Source: Isoetes taiwanensis (lineage: Eukaryota > Streptophyta > Lycopodiopsida > Isoetales > Isoetaceae). From it: 64,000 bases of DNA. Positions 42,771 through 54,018 of the stretch are shown here, one piece after another. Under the pieces are notes generated by a model that saw nothing but the letters and a program-made list of their open reading frames with translations, had not been told where the DNA came from and did no database searches. Within the stretch, counting starts at the first letter, position 1, and every line of letters begins with the position of its first letter. The position numbers and the translations under genes were made by a program. The stretch covers positions 543,912 through 607,911 of the forward strand of contig JAJEKV010000155.1 of the NCBI GenBank assembly GCA_021234155.1. Direction: 5' to 3'.

Positions 42771-43234
42771 GGACCAATTATCTTTCTCGCCTTCCTCAGT
42801 CGGATGAGTTTGCCCTTGCTCCGTGGTGTTTTCGTTATATTGATTCCTTGTGGGGCCCGCATCATGTTGATCGTTTTGCCTCTCCCCTTAACCACAAGCT
42901 CCCCGTCTATAACACTCGATTCGCATATCCACACCGCATTCCCCTGGATGCTTTTACCTATGATTGGCATCTCTTTAACAATTTTTGTTTTCCCCCACCC
43001 ACCTTGGTTCCACGTGTTTTACACCATGCGGCTGCGTGTCAGGCTCGTATTACGTTGGTGGCTCTTCATTGGCCTTCTGCCCCTTGGTGGCCTCTCTGCG
43101 GGCGACGGATCGGTAAGCACCTTTTTATGTTTCTTGATGCATTTTCATTGGCTTTATTGCCCCATCCGGCTTCGGCACCTTTGCGGTGGTGTCGACGCCA
43201 TGTAGCTCTTTTTATGTTTTTGTTGTCAATTTGA
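42700..43234 (+). pseudogene. DIRS connecting (methylase-like) domain
   Basis: One frame reads EPVWIPRSQNEWTNYLSR, WGPHHVDRFASPLNHKLP, YNTRFAYP, DAFTYDW and VALHWPSAPWWP. This ordered set (VDRFAS-N, YNSRF, DAF-DW, WPSAPWWP) is the conserved segment after RNase H in DIRS-like elements, related to DNA adenine methylases in some members. The motifs are unusually well preserved compared with neighbouring regions. Confidence 0.7.
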
Positions 43235-44215
43235 TTGAATTTAACATGGTTTTTATGTTGTTGTGTGGCAGCCCGCCTCCTCGACACATTTGCTCCTCGG
43301 GAGGTCCCTTTGTTCCTCTCGACTTTGCCTTTGGTGTTTTCCTCCCGCGCCCCCTCTACTCTTACGACTTACATAGCTCTGTTCTGCCACTTTATTGCTT
43401 GGTGCCGCCTCCATGCCGTTTCCTATCTCCCGGCTTCCCCCTTTGTTGTTGCCGCCTTTTTTGCCGCTCTTCATTATTCTCATATGTCGCCCTCGTCCAT
43501 TACTTCAGCCTCTGCAGCGATATCCTTTTTTCATCAAGTTTTCAACTTTGCCCTCCCCGCCGTTCTTCCTTTACCGTCCTTGGCTCAAATCGAGTCCACC
43601 TCTCGTGGGGCCGTCCCCCACCTTGCTTCCCCTCATGCCTCAACATGTTCGCTCTATTGTTCTCCATTTTGCGGCCGACTTTTCCCTCTTTGGCCAGTTG
43701 CTCTCATTGTACTTTCCTTTCTTGGTTTTCACGCATCTCGTGGGCCTCGCACTTAACTAGCGTGATCTCTCTTTTTCGTTATCTCATATTGACATTTTAT
43801 CCACCGTTCCAAACCGGTAACTTGCGGTCATCACGGTTTCTTTTAGCCGTTTGCCATCGCTCGCTTGCCAGTTACTATTCTTGACGTCTGATCTCCGCCA
43901 GGTTCTTATCATCTCCTCGATCCTCGAGTCGAGAGTGACCCTCTTTCGCACCTCTCCATAACTTCTTTAGCGATTATCCTATTCGGTTGCGCTTATGGTG
44001 GAGGATTGTCTTCGCTTCTCGGCGGGTTATCTCTCTTTATAGATACGCGTGCGCTTTCGTCAGCGAGCGGGCCTGTTTCATGAGGGTTCCACATGATCCA
44101 TTTCGTGCTCCGCGATGTTGGCCGATCCTCTTCTTCTCTCCCTCTCGTTCGTTAGCCGTGACCGATCAACACTTGAGGTTTCGCGGCGGCTGGGCTTATA
44201 GTTAGAAGTTCTCAC
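43235..44215 (+). pseudogene. DIRS-like tyrosine recombinase
   Basis: The N-terminal core-binding part is clear: SSRAPSTLTTYIALFCHFI, LPASPFVVAAFFAAL, SPSSITSASAAISFFHQ. The catalytic half is broken into several frames; FSRISWASHL may hold the first catalytic Arg. Near 44145-44205, HLRFRGGWAYS resembles the HxxR-G-GG region at the end. The nucleophilic Tyr cannot be placed. Related sequence for the middle part lies at 32440-32720, and the last part recurs at 58230-58515 and 61050-61325. DIRS elements use this enzyme instead of a DDE integrase. Confidence 0.55.
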
Positions 44216-44556
44216 GGTAATTTGCTTTTGTGTCTATTAAGGTCCCCTTCCCAATCGCATCGATCCGGCATTTTCGGATCGCTTATTTCATTAGGGACGA
44301 GCCATTATAAGGCTCTTTCCCTTTCGGGACCGGTTATCGGCGATCTTCTCCTGACCAGCTTCCCTTCCTTCTTCTAGCTTCCCTCCTTTCCTCACCGCCG
44401 GTGGGACGGCGTCTGTTTTATTTGTGTCTTTGGGCCTTGCACTTTTGTTGTTGTTCACTTTGCATTTACTATAATAATGTTTTTGCATCACTATCATGCC
44501 ATTTTTTTCATATGTTTTTCCACCCGCTGGGTGATGCTTTCTCCACCTTTCGTGGT
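44203..44556 (+). repeat. DIRS-family terminal-type repeat, copy 2
   Basis: Begins GGCTTATAGTTAGAAGTTC right after the recombinase remnant; contains CATCGATCCGGCA, a GACGAGCCATTATAAGG promoter-like block, CTTTGGGCCTTGCACTTTTG and ATCACTATCATGCCATTTTT. Other copies are at 33411, 58500 and 61312. Confidence 0.6.
44304..44312 (+). promoter_or_regulatory. Possible core promoter of DIRS-family element
   Basis: ATTATAAGG in CGAGCCATTATAAGGCTC; in the other copies the same place reads TATATAAGGC (58621 and 61431), a TATA box. Confidence 0.4.
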
Positions 44557-44664
44557 GATGCTATTTATTTCCACCTTGAGGGTGACGCTATTTATTTCCA
44601 CCTTGAGGGTGATGCTATTTATTTCCACCTTGAGGGTGATGCTATTTATTTCCACCTTGAGGGA
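44557..44664 (+). repeat. 27-bp minisatellite, four units
   Basis: Units of GATGCTATTTATTTCC and ACCTTGAGGGT start at 44557, 44584, 44611 and 44638. The same array is present at 61687 (four units) and 58872 (about two units, interrupted by a LINE). Confidence 0.85.
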
Positions 44665-46215
44665 GCATAATTGTTTTCCACCCGCTGGGTGATGCTTCTC
44701 CACCTTCTGGGTGCTGCTTTTTATGTTTCTAATCTGCTCTTCTTTGCAGGTTTTTGATTGTGCGGCTTGCCTTGTCCCTGCCATGCATGTTAGTTTTTCT
44801 AACCATTCACGGGTATTTTTAGGGTTCTGTTGGGTTGTTGCAAGTTTTTCGCGGTCTTCTGGGGTCCTGCTTTCTTGGCTTCGCCATCGACCTGTCTCTT
44901 TCGTATCTTCGGCTTCCGCCGTCTTCTGGGGTCCTGCTATATTTGTGTTCGCCATCAACCCACCTCTTTCGGTTCTCCAGGCAACACATTCGGGGATTCT
45001 GCCGTCTTCTGGGGTCCTGCTATATTTGTGTTCGCCATCAATCCATCTCCTTCGGTTTTCCAGGCAACACATTCAAGGTTGTTGTCGACCATTTCTCCTT
45101 TGGGGTTTCCTCGAAAACCCGAAAGCACGGGGTTTTTTATCCCGATGAGAAGTTGTCGCCATTACCCTTCTATATTGCCTGTGCACATTTCTTTTTACGG
45201 GGTAGTCCGATATTGTTCCTATGGTCGGCTACCCCTCTCTATTCTTCAAAACATTGTATACTGCTGCTGTGATGAATGACAAGCAGCTCTTCTTCTATTC
45301 ACGTTGCTTCCTTTGGCTCTCTCCATCCTCTTTTCTCCTCTTTGGAGATTTGCTTTCTCTCTTTTCCTTTTAGATTGCTCTTCCTCTTTTCTTCTCTTTT
45401 AGATTGCTCTTCCTCTTTCCTTCCCATTTGACTTGCTCTTTCTCATGGTTTCTTGCACGCACTTTCTTTGTTTTGCATGCTACGCGGAGGATTCACAATC
45501 TGAGCTTGATCTCTTCGCGCAATTTCTTCGTGAATGCTGTCTGATTTTTTGCATGTCAATTGAAGGGGTCGCTTTGTTGCATGCATCTAGTCCAGATTGT
45601 TTTTTTCGGATGGAACTCATCGATTGTTTTCGTTTTTTGCACAGATTGCATACAGATTATTTCCTCACAGGGCCACTAATGGTTTGCAGGCGACCTAGGT
45701 ATCTTTCTTTGCAGTATTTTCTTGCATGCAGGGCGGATCGAATCAATTCATAGAGATTTGGGCAGCCCCGGCATCTGAGAAGCCTTCATCTTGCTTTGCC
45801 AGTTTCTATGCATTTTACAGGCGTGATTCAGTCTTCCTTAGAGCAATTGCCTCGTGCATGCTGGCTGATTTATGCATGTCAATTGCTGGTGTAACGTTTC
45901 TCGCATGCATCTCTGGTCCAGGTTGTTTTTTCGGGTGGAATCCTTCGATTGTTTTTTGTCTTTTGCACAGATTCCAGATGGTTGACGTGTTTAGGGTGTC
46001 GGTTTGTCATCTTATGGATGCGGGATCGAGCCGTGGTACTGTCAATCCATTTTGGGTTCTTCACTATTTTTCTACAGGTATCTCTGAATGGATGCGCGGG
46101 AGGGGTTAGCACACTTCTCCTCATTCTAGACTTTGAGTTCTATCTTGCGCTTGGGATTTCGATTTGACCTTGATTCTTCGCTCTCTCCACTCTTCCTTCC
46201 ACACAATTTTCTTGC
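44665..46215 (+). repeat. DIRS-family leader region, copy 1
   Basis: Nearly identical to 61796-63425 apart from a few indels (an extra segment of about 110 bases at 62490-62600; 10 bases near 62960). It holds the hairpin-core motif at 45086-45160 and an internal duplication (TGCATGTCAATTG, TGCATGCATCT and TCGATTGTTTT blocks at 45553 and 45873). Several polypyrimidine-CAG|G words occur. An open frame of 228 codons in the other copy is broken here and shows no family, so I treat the region as non-coding leader. Confidence 0.5.
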
Positions 46216-46329
46216 ACATAACCATCTCCACTCTTTTGTCAACCTGGCCCACTTTGCTCATTTTCAGGCTCATCTATAGTGACATCACGGCTTCCTCTTC
46301 TCGGGTTTGCCTCCAACACCCATCTCTCT

Positions 46330-47858
46330 CTCTCTCTACGCTTAATGTGCCACTTGAGCTTAGAACTGCAGTACAGGTGCTCTATGAGAAAGTGCTTGTA
46401 GAATTATCACAACCTTTTTCATTAGATGTTTCAGCCCATGTAGAAAGTGACATTGGAGTGAAACAGGGTTGCCCGATGTCTCCCACCTTATTTGGCTTGT
46501 TCATTGATGGTCTAGAGGCTTGGCTACATAATAATTGCCCAGGAGGTACTGAAGTACATGGCTACATTGTACAGTTATTGATGTATGCCGATGATGTTGT
46601 TATATTTGCAAGATCAAAAGAACACATGCAAAAACACCTAGATGGATTGGCTACATTTTGTGATCAAACAGGCATGCAAGTGAACTTAGACAAGACAAGT
46701 GTTATGACGGTTGGTGCTCTCAAACAGAACCTATTTTCAGATATAAAGGAGTCTTGTGAGTATATGTGATTCTTATAAATACTTGGGCCTTATTTTCAGC
46801 AGAATCATAGATGGAATATGTGTATTTCACAACGAAGTTGATGGAGGGCAAAGAGCCTTATATGCTTGCATAGCATGTGTAGGAGGTCTCATTTATGGTC
46901 TTGGAACCCTTAAAGTAAAGTCAGATCACCACTTGTGCAAAGTGTAATCCTATATGGATCTGAAATTTGGGGGCCAAGCATTCCGAATGTCTATGGGATG
47001 ATATAGAACAAGTCTTGAAGAAGTTCTTAAGGCTTGAGTTGGGAGTGAAAGCTCAAACACCTTACCCTATGATGTTGATTTTAAAGTGGGCTAATGCCAC
47101 TTGAGGGAGAAGCTATTTTGAGGTGTATTATGTACCTCAAGAAGGTGTTGGCATTGGATGAATCTCGGCTTGCTCACAAAGCTTTGATATCAAGTAAAGA
47201 GAAAGGATTATTACATGATGTAACAAAATGGCTCCAAAAATGGGATATCCAATGGGATGAAGTGATCTTGGTTGACTCGGATCTAAGACAATGGATCTCT
47301 AAGAAGATACTTATGAAGATGTGGAGGCAGCCCAAAACTAAGATGATCTTATACAAGCAAAGCATAAATCCGAATTTGACGCCATCTACACACTTACAGA
47401 AAATATTTCAATACAAAAAGAGACATTCTATCTGCAGGATCCGCCTTAGCTCCCACCATTTGGGAGTAGAAGTGGGGAGATGGGGCATATCATACCACGA
47501 GATCAAAGATACCGCAAGGTATGTGACTCAAACCAGTGGAGGATGAAGATCATACATTGCTTCGATGTAGGGCCTATGAAGCAATACGAGATAAACACGC
47601 GGTATTCATTATAACGATCTACCCACTCTTTTACACTTAATAGTGATATGTTGGGAAAATATTTGATTGAACTTCTCCAACATAGGGATACTTGTTTAAG
47701 TTCTCACACCGCCGGGTAATGTTGATAATTCAGATAGTTTGAGTGAGAGTGATGAGCTAGATGAGGATTTGGAAACTCATCTATTATTTTATGAAGATGT
47801 TTAAGTGGTTTTGTCTAATAGGCCTTTGAGGCCTCCCATAGACATAATAAACTTTCTT

Positions 47859-47926
<68 letters not shown>

Positions 47927-47935
47927 TCTCTCCCT
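46330..47935 (+). mobile_element. LINE copy A, 5'-truncated
   Basis: Begins within the reverse transcriptase: GVKQGCPMSPTLFGLFIDG, LLMYADDVVIFARS (catalytic YADD), MQVNLDKTSVMTVG, then shifted frames with KAQTPYPMML and IRLSSHHLGVEVGRWG. The frame changes near 46760 and 46950-47090. The 3' end is GACATAATAAACTTTCTTTC followed by a (CT)n run to 47935. It is closely related to copy B but diverged; truncated copies like this are typical of LINE insertion. Confidence 0.75.
47861..47935 (+). repeat. (CT)n tail of LINE copy A
   Basis: About 35 CT units with a few interruptions, directly after TTTCTTTCTTTC. LINE copy B starts immediately after it. Confidence 0.9.
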
Positions 47936-48072
47936 CTGTGAGAATAGCAGCATTGACTCTGATGCCTCATCTGACGAACCGGGTTGTGGAGACGATTCAC
48001 CTGCAGTTATACCAGGGGATTTGCCCTCTACAGTTCTTCTAGTCCAAAGACTCTATACCGGGGGATCCGCAA

Positions 48073-48830
48073 ATGGCTTCGCTCCACAAATTTCTTTTTG
48101 GGATTCCGCAGCAAAATCCAATGGCTCATTCAAATTCGGCCATAGGAGGCACGTCTTCTGGTCCTTTTGGGGAACTAATTGTGGGTCAGCTCTTGACAGT
48201 CATGATGAGGATCTTGGATTCGATGGAGCAAGCTAGAAAAGAGGCAGAGCAAGCACGAAGAGAGGCAAAGCAAGCTCAAATGATGAAAATTCTTCAAGGT
48301 ATGAATGAGTGTTTGTTTTCACTAAAGCATGAGAATTCTCGAGTTGAAGCAAAAGAGACAAACATGGCACCTCAATGTGAGATAGAAAATCCGAACTTTA
48401 GTGTTCCACATGAACAGTAAGGTGGGATTTCGTGAAGCTATAGACATACTCAATGAAAAAATGGAACATTTGAGTGATATGCATGAAAGGGAGATTAAAG
48501 CGAACAACTTTAGAATTGCAGGATTGCCAGAAGAAGAAAACGAGAATACTATTGAGGCCGTGCAAAATTTTATAGCAGAGAATATGCAGGTGCAAGTGGA
48601 TGTTTTGGAGGCATATCGGGTTGGGAGGAAAGGTGAAGGAACACGTAATATTTTAGTGAAGTGTGCAAGTAAAGAAGTTAAAGCACGGGTCATGCGTAAG
48701 CGCATTGCTTAAAGGTCAACGATTTGGATCAATGATGATCTTACTAAAACTCAATTTGAGCAGCGGAAAAGTGACATTTTGAGAATGAAGGAAGCTAGGG
48801 GCAGCGAGGGAAAATGCGTTGGAGAGGTGG
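48073..48830 (+). pseudogene. LINE ORF1 (L1-type RNA-binding protein)
   Basis: ATG at 48073. Residues 45-75 form a heptad-like coiled coil (EQARKEAEQARREAKQAQ). A one-base shift between 48401 and 48418 leads to NNFRIAGLPEEENENT, VDVLEAYRVGR and NILVKCASKEVKARVM, the RRM-like domain of L1 ORF1p. A stop at 48710-48712, from another shift, precedes TIWINDDLTKTQFEQRKSDI, the C-terminal domain. The protein trimerises on element RNA in known L1s. Loss of frame at two places makes it inactive. Confidence 0.7.
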
Positions 48831-48870
48831 AAGAGTGGTAATAGATGGGGCATAGGAAATATCGACCGCC

Positions 48871-51800
48871 AGGATAGTATGCTGGAATATCAACACATTG
48901 AAACATAGCAAGGTATGCACTATGTTGGATTTTTTAGTTGATGTAGATATAATTTTCTTTTTGGAAACTTGTGAACATGAGGAGAAAGGTCTCCCAAATA
49001 TTGCAGGCTTTACTTTGTTGCACTCTGTTTGGAATAAGAAAGGATGGAATCTTAAAGGTTCTGGGGCCATTGCTTGTTATGCGAGAATTGAAATTGCGCA
49101 GACCATATCTGTGTTAAAGCATAAAGCATCCGCGCAATATCTTTGGATTGAGGTACCAGGCAAGTATGGTAAGATATATGTGGCAGGTTGTTATTTTCCA
49201 CCAAGGGATTCTCCTGTTTATAACAAAGAAAATATAGATAAAGATGATCCATTTTTTTATTTGGAACAGGATATTTTGACCCTAAGTCTGATGGGTGAGA
49301 TTTTGTTGATGGGTGACTTTAATGGTCGTACTGGGAATCATCAAGCAGCTTTGGTGAGCCCGGATGGGGAAGCAGAATGGTTAGAGATGTTAGATAATGA
49401 TGAGTTAGAGATATGAGGGTGGAATAGGATTTCAGACGACAGTGTGAAATGGCCGACTCCACAAGGTCGTCATGTCTTGCATCTGTGTGGTGGTTTTGAG
49501 ATGGTGATTCTCAATGGTACAGCTAGATACCCGTGTTCCGAAAAACTTAACTTGTAAAATGCAAGTGTTGTAGACTACATCATTGCTAAACCGCCTTTTA
49601 CTAAACATATTGTTAGTTTGACAATTGGAGATGAAAATGAGAACTCGATCATGTGCCCCAGATCCATAGAAATAAGTGTGCAATGTCAATATAGACAACA
49701 GGGTGCTTCAGTTAAAGGTAAACGGATTCACTTAAAATATGATAAGGCAGAGGAGTATAGTAAAATGTGTGCGCAAAAAGTTGCCTCCCTTGTTTGGCCT
49801 GATACAGTACAGGAAATGAGTGATGCAATGACTATGATTTTGACTCAATCTGCTGACAGTTGTTTTATTTCCTATCGCCAGCGACAGGGGCTACCTTGCA
49901 ATGCATGGTTTGACGCGGAATGCAAGCAACAAAGGTTAAAGTTTAAATCAGCACAAGGGGTGAATAAGGTACATGAAAGAAAGGTTTATATTCAAATGCT
50001 TAAAAGCAAGAAGCGGGCATATCTGCACAATAAGAATAGGAAAATGGTGGAAGAGTTGTTGGCTGAACCAAAAAAATTTTGGAAGAGACTTAAACCTGCG
50101 CAATATAGGGCTGATGGGTTGCATGTTGAGGCTTTGATAGCACACGTGCGGAAGCTATACAATGTGCCTGGGGTTGAGGGTACGATGGTAGAAGAAGCAG
50201 AGGATGTGCTTACTTTTACTATTAATGACATACATGATGGACTTAAGAGGCTTGCTAATGGCAAAGCTGCAGATGCTTGTGGCCTTATGGCTGAAATGCT
50301 TAAATGGGCTGGAGAAGAAGTTGCGAATAAAATGGTAGATATGTTTAATATGGCAGTGAGAGATGGGTTTCCCACGTCTTGGCAGGTGAATAGGGTTGTG
50401 CCATTGCATAAATCAGGGGATGAAGCTGACCCAGGAAACTATCGCACCATCATGGTTAGTAGTCTTTATGCAAAATTGTTTGCTTCCATACTTGAGCGCA
50501 AAATCAGCATTTGGACAGAAGAGCATAATGTCAGAGCAGTAGGACAAGCGGGTTTCAGACCCAAGAAGTCCACCACTGATCATCTGGTTACTCTTCGTAC
50601 TATGATGGATTCGGTTATTGGTAAAAGGAAACCTATGTTTGCTACATTTGTAGATTTCAGTAAAGCTTTTGATACGGTGGATAGGCGAAATTTGTGGCGC
50701 AGGATGGTGGATTTGAGGATCCCATCAAGCCTTAGGCATGCTGTAAGTGTACTTTATAAGAAAGTATGTGTACAATTATCATTTCCTTTTCTAGGATCAT
50801 GTGATGAAGTGGTTGAAAGCAATATGGGGGTGAAGCAAGGATGTCCGTTGTCACCTACTTTGTTTGGTCTATTTATAGACCAGCTTGAGGGATGGATACG
50901 AGCACATGGAGGAGATGGTACACCTCTGAATGGGTATGTTTGTAAGCTTTTATTATATGCTGATGATGTGGTGCTGCTTTCTCGGAGCATAGAAGGGATG
51001 CAAACTCATCTAGACGTGCTTGCAAGATTCTGTGATGCTATGGGTATGCGGGTGAATCTGGATAAGACGAAGGCTGTGGTTTTTGGCGCGAGTAAGACGG
51101 ATCATGTTCATTTCGATTATATGGGTAAGCAAGTGGAGATTATGGAGAATTATAAATATTTAGGCTTGATTGTAGATAAGAGCCCTAACTGGAATCAAGC
51201 TGTGGAACATAGAGTGAATGCTGGCTTAAAGGCATTATATGCCATGCAGAGAAAGTGTGTGAGTGCTGATATTTGGAATTTTGAAATGAAGCGTATGCTT
51301 TATAAAGTGCTTGTGCAGACTGTAGTGCTCTATGGATGTGAAGTTTGGGGGCCTGGACTTGCTAATGACAGATGGAAAAAGGTGGAAAAGATACAAAAGA
51401 AGTTCTTCCATACTGAGTTGGGTACTAAAATGCAGACACCTTATGACATGATGTTAGTAGAGTGCGGGATGATGTCACTTGAGGCTGAAGCACTCTGCAG
51501 GTTGCTACGCTATGTGTGCAAGGTTTTGTATGATATGCCAGTCAATAGTTTGCCCAGACTTGCTCTAGAAGAAACCAGAAATAAAGGATGGTATGCGGAT
51601 GTTACTAAATGGCTTGTGAAATGGGGGATGAATATTGATGAGTTATGGATGCACAAGAAAGATATTGATAGCTGGGTTAAGACGAGTTTTCTAAATAAGT
51701 CATGGAGCGTGCCGGCTGTAAAGAAAGAATACTATAAGAGTCACATGAATCCCTCTTTTCAGGAAGCACAATATCTTAGAGAACCCATATCAGTGAAGTA

Positions 51801-52179
51801 CAGACAAGCAATTGCTAGAATCCGGTTAAGCTCACATCATCTTGGTGTAGAGGTTGGGAGATGGGCGGACATTGCACATGAATGTAGATGTTGTAAAATA
51901 TGTGATGCAGGGGTAGTGGAGGATGAGGCACATGTTTTGCTCTTTTGTGATGCCTATTCCGATATAAGAGCAAAGTATGGGATTGATGTGGATTCACTTA
52001 GTGATTTTTTTCGGTACCCAGGTTCATGTATTGGAGGGTGTATTGTTGAGATTCTTAAGCATAGAGAGGAATGGTTGAAAAGAAAAAATGTGGAGGAGAT
52101 AGATGTAGAAGAGCCCAGTGTATTATTCTCAGAGGATGCACTGGATGATTTGTTTTATGACTTTGATTGTGATGTGTAA
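48871..52179 (+). pseudogene. LINE ORF2: endonuclease and reverse transcriptase
   Basis: One frame runs over 1,100 codons with only two stops (TGA 49414-49416, TAA 49555-49557). Endonuclease blocks: CWNINTLKHSK, FFLETCEHEEKG, AGCYFPP, LMGDFNGRTG, SVVDYIIA. Reverse transcriptase: FRPKKSTTDHLVTLR, FVDFSKAFDTVD (motif A), GVKQGCPLSPTLFGLFID, LLLYADDVVLLSRS (motif C, YADD), YKYLGLIVD. The C-terminal region has CRCCKICDAGVVEDEAHVLL with FC, a zinc-knuckle-like cluster. The last 853 codons (49618-52179) are fully open. The final SDH-type endonuclease motif seems altered (IGDENENS). It drives target-primed reverse transcription in active copies. Confidence 0.8.
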
Positions 52180-52262
52180 ACGTCTCATAGGCCTGGCGGT
52201 CTCGAAGACGTAATAATAAATTTCATTTCATTTCATTTCTCTCTCTCTCTCTCTCTCTCTCT

Positions 52263-52919
<657 letters not shown>

Positions 52920-53102
52920 TCTCTTTCATACTTGTCGATTGCCATGTCTCTCTCATCTCGGTGTCGGAAAGCTTGTTTCTGGATTGGAAGCTTGTTTCGA
53001 TCTCTTTCCAACGGTGTATAACATTAATACTTTTGAATCAGTTTGACAAATTGTAATTGGCATTTTCCGGGACTGTATGCCGTGACGGTGGTACTAGGAC
53101 AA

Positions 53103-53960
53103 ATGGCAAAAAAGAAACTGACCAGATGGGACTTGGCAAACAAAAAGAGGGAACCGAGGATGCTTGGGTCGCCATCGGACTCGAAAAATGAACAAGGGGA
53201 GCCGGAAGTATCAAGAAAACAGGAACCCGGTTTTTCCTCCACAGACCTCGGAAGCTCCAGAGAAACCGAGGGTACAAAGGACCAAGCAAGATCTCGCGAT
53301 GATCAAGTTGGCGGATGAGGGGCAGCCATGTAATTCTCAACCCCGCCTATGAAGACATCAATGGAGGCCTCTCATCCCAAACATGGTAAGTGATTTGAAA
53401 TCTTTCTTGTTACCTCATGTGCAAGCAGAAGTGGAGAAATGTCAGCACAATATGATAATGGAATTAGAGCAGTTCAAGAAGGGGATTAAAGCAGAATTTG
53501 AAGCTTTCAAGCAAGAGGTTTTGAGTGAAGATAGTAATTGCGAAGATGATGTAGAAGAGCAAGAAGAAAAGGACATCTCTGGAATCCAAAAGCAATTATC
53601 GCCTTTTATAGAAGAGCAAGAAAGGAGAGAAAAGCATTGAACATCCGTTTGATTGGCATACCGGAATGCACTGCAGAAAAAGACCAAAGACATTGTTCGT
53701 GCTTTTGTGAAAATGAACTCGCGGTGATAGATTCGGGCATTATAGATACATTTCGATTGGCAAAAAAGCGATAGGGATCGTCACATTATTGTCAAATTTA
53801 GATCAAAGGAAGACAAGATTAATATATTTTGAAAAAGACCATGCTCAAGGGAAAGAAGATCTGGATCAATGATGATCTTACTAAGAACCAGGTTTGAAGA
53901 GTACAAGGAACGAGGTGCGAGATCCTCAAGGAAGCAAGGCAAGCGGGGGAAAACGTCATC
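53103..53960 (+). pseudogene. LINE copy C ORF1 remnant
   Basis: ATG at 53103 starts a Lys/Arg-rich, low-complexity N-terminus (MAKKKLTRWDLANKKREPR). After shifts, a coiled-coil-like part follows (AEVEKCQHNMIMELEQFKKG, 53383-53640), then NIRLIGIPE, the start of the RRM-like domain, and later KIWINDDLTKNQ, as in copy B. At least four frame changes are needed. Confidence 0.6.
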
Positions 53961-54018
53961 GCGGGGGAAGGTCATGGTGGAAAATCCAGAAAATGCATAG
54001 GTATTTGAGACCACTAGG

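Larger units (their letters stand above)
47936..52262 (+). mobile_element. LINE copy B, near full length, L1 type
   Basis: Contains a 5' leader, ORF1 with an RNA-binding domain, ORF2 with AP-endonuclease and reverse transcriptase, a 3' end GTCTCGAAGACGTAATAATA followed by TTTCATTTCATTTC and (CT)n to 52262. Two nonsense codons in ORF2 and frameshifts in ORF1 are the only clear lesions. It is inserted directly behind the tail of copy A. Confidence 0.8.

Noticed and set aside
45086-45160. Hairpin core considered as a hammerhead ribozyme because of CGAAAA and CGATGAG words
   Set aside because: The required CUGANGA and GAAA core in correct order around three stems could not be assembled on either strand.
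46321-46335. Short CT run at the start of LINE copy A considered as a tail of another LINE
   Set aside because: No LINE 3' end (GACGTAATAAA) precedes it; too short to tell from local sequence.
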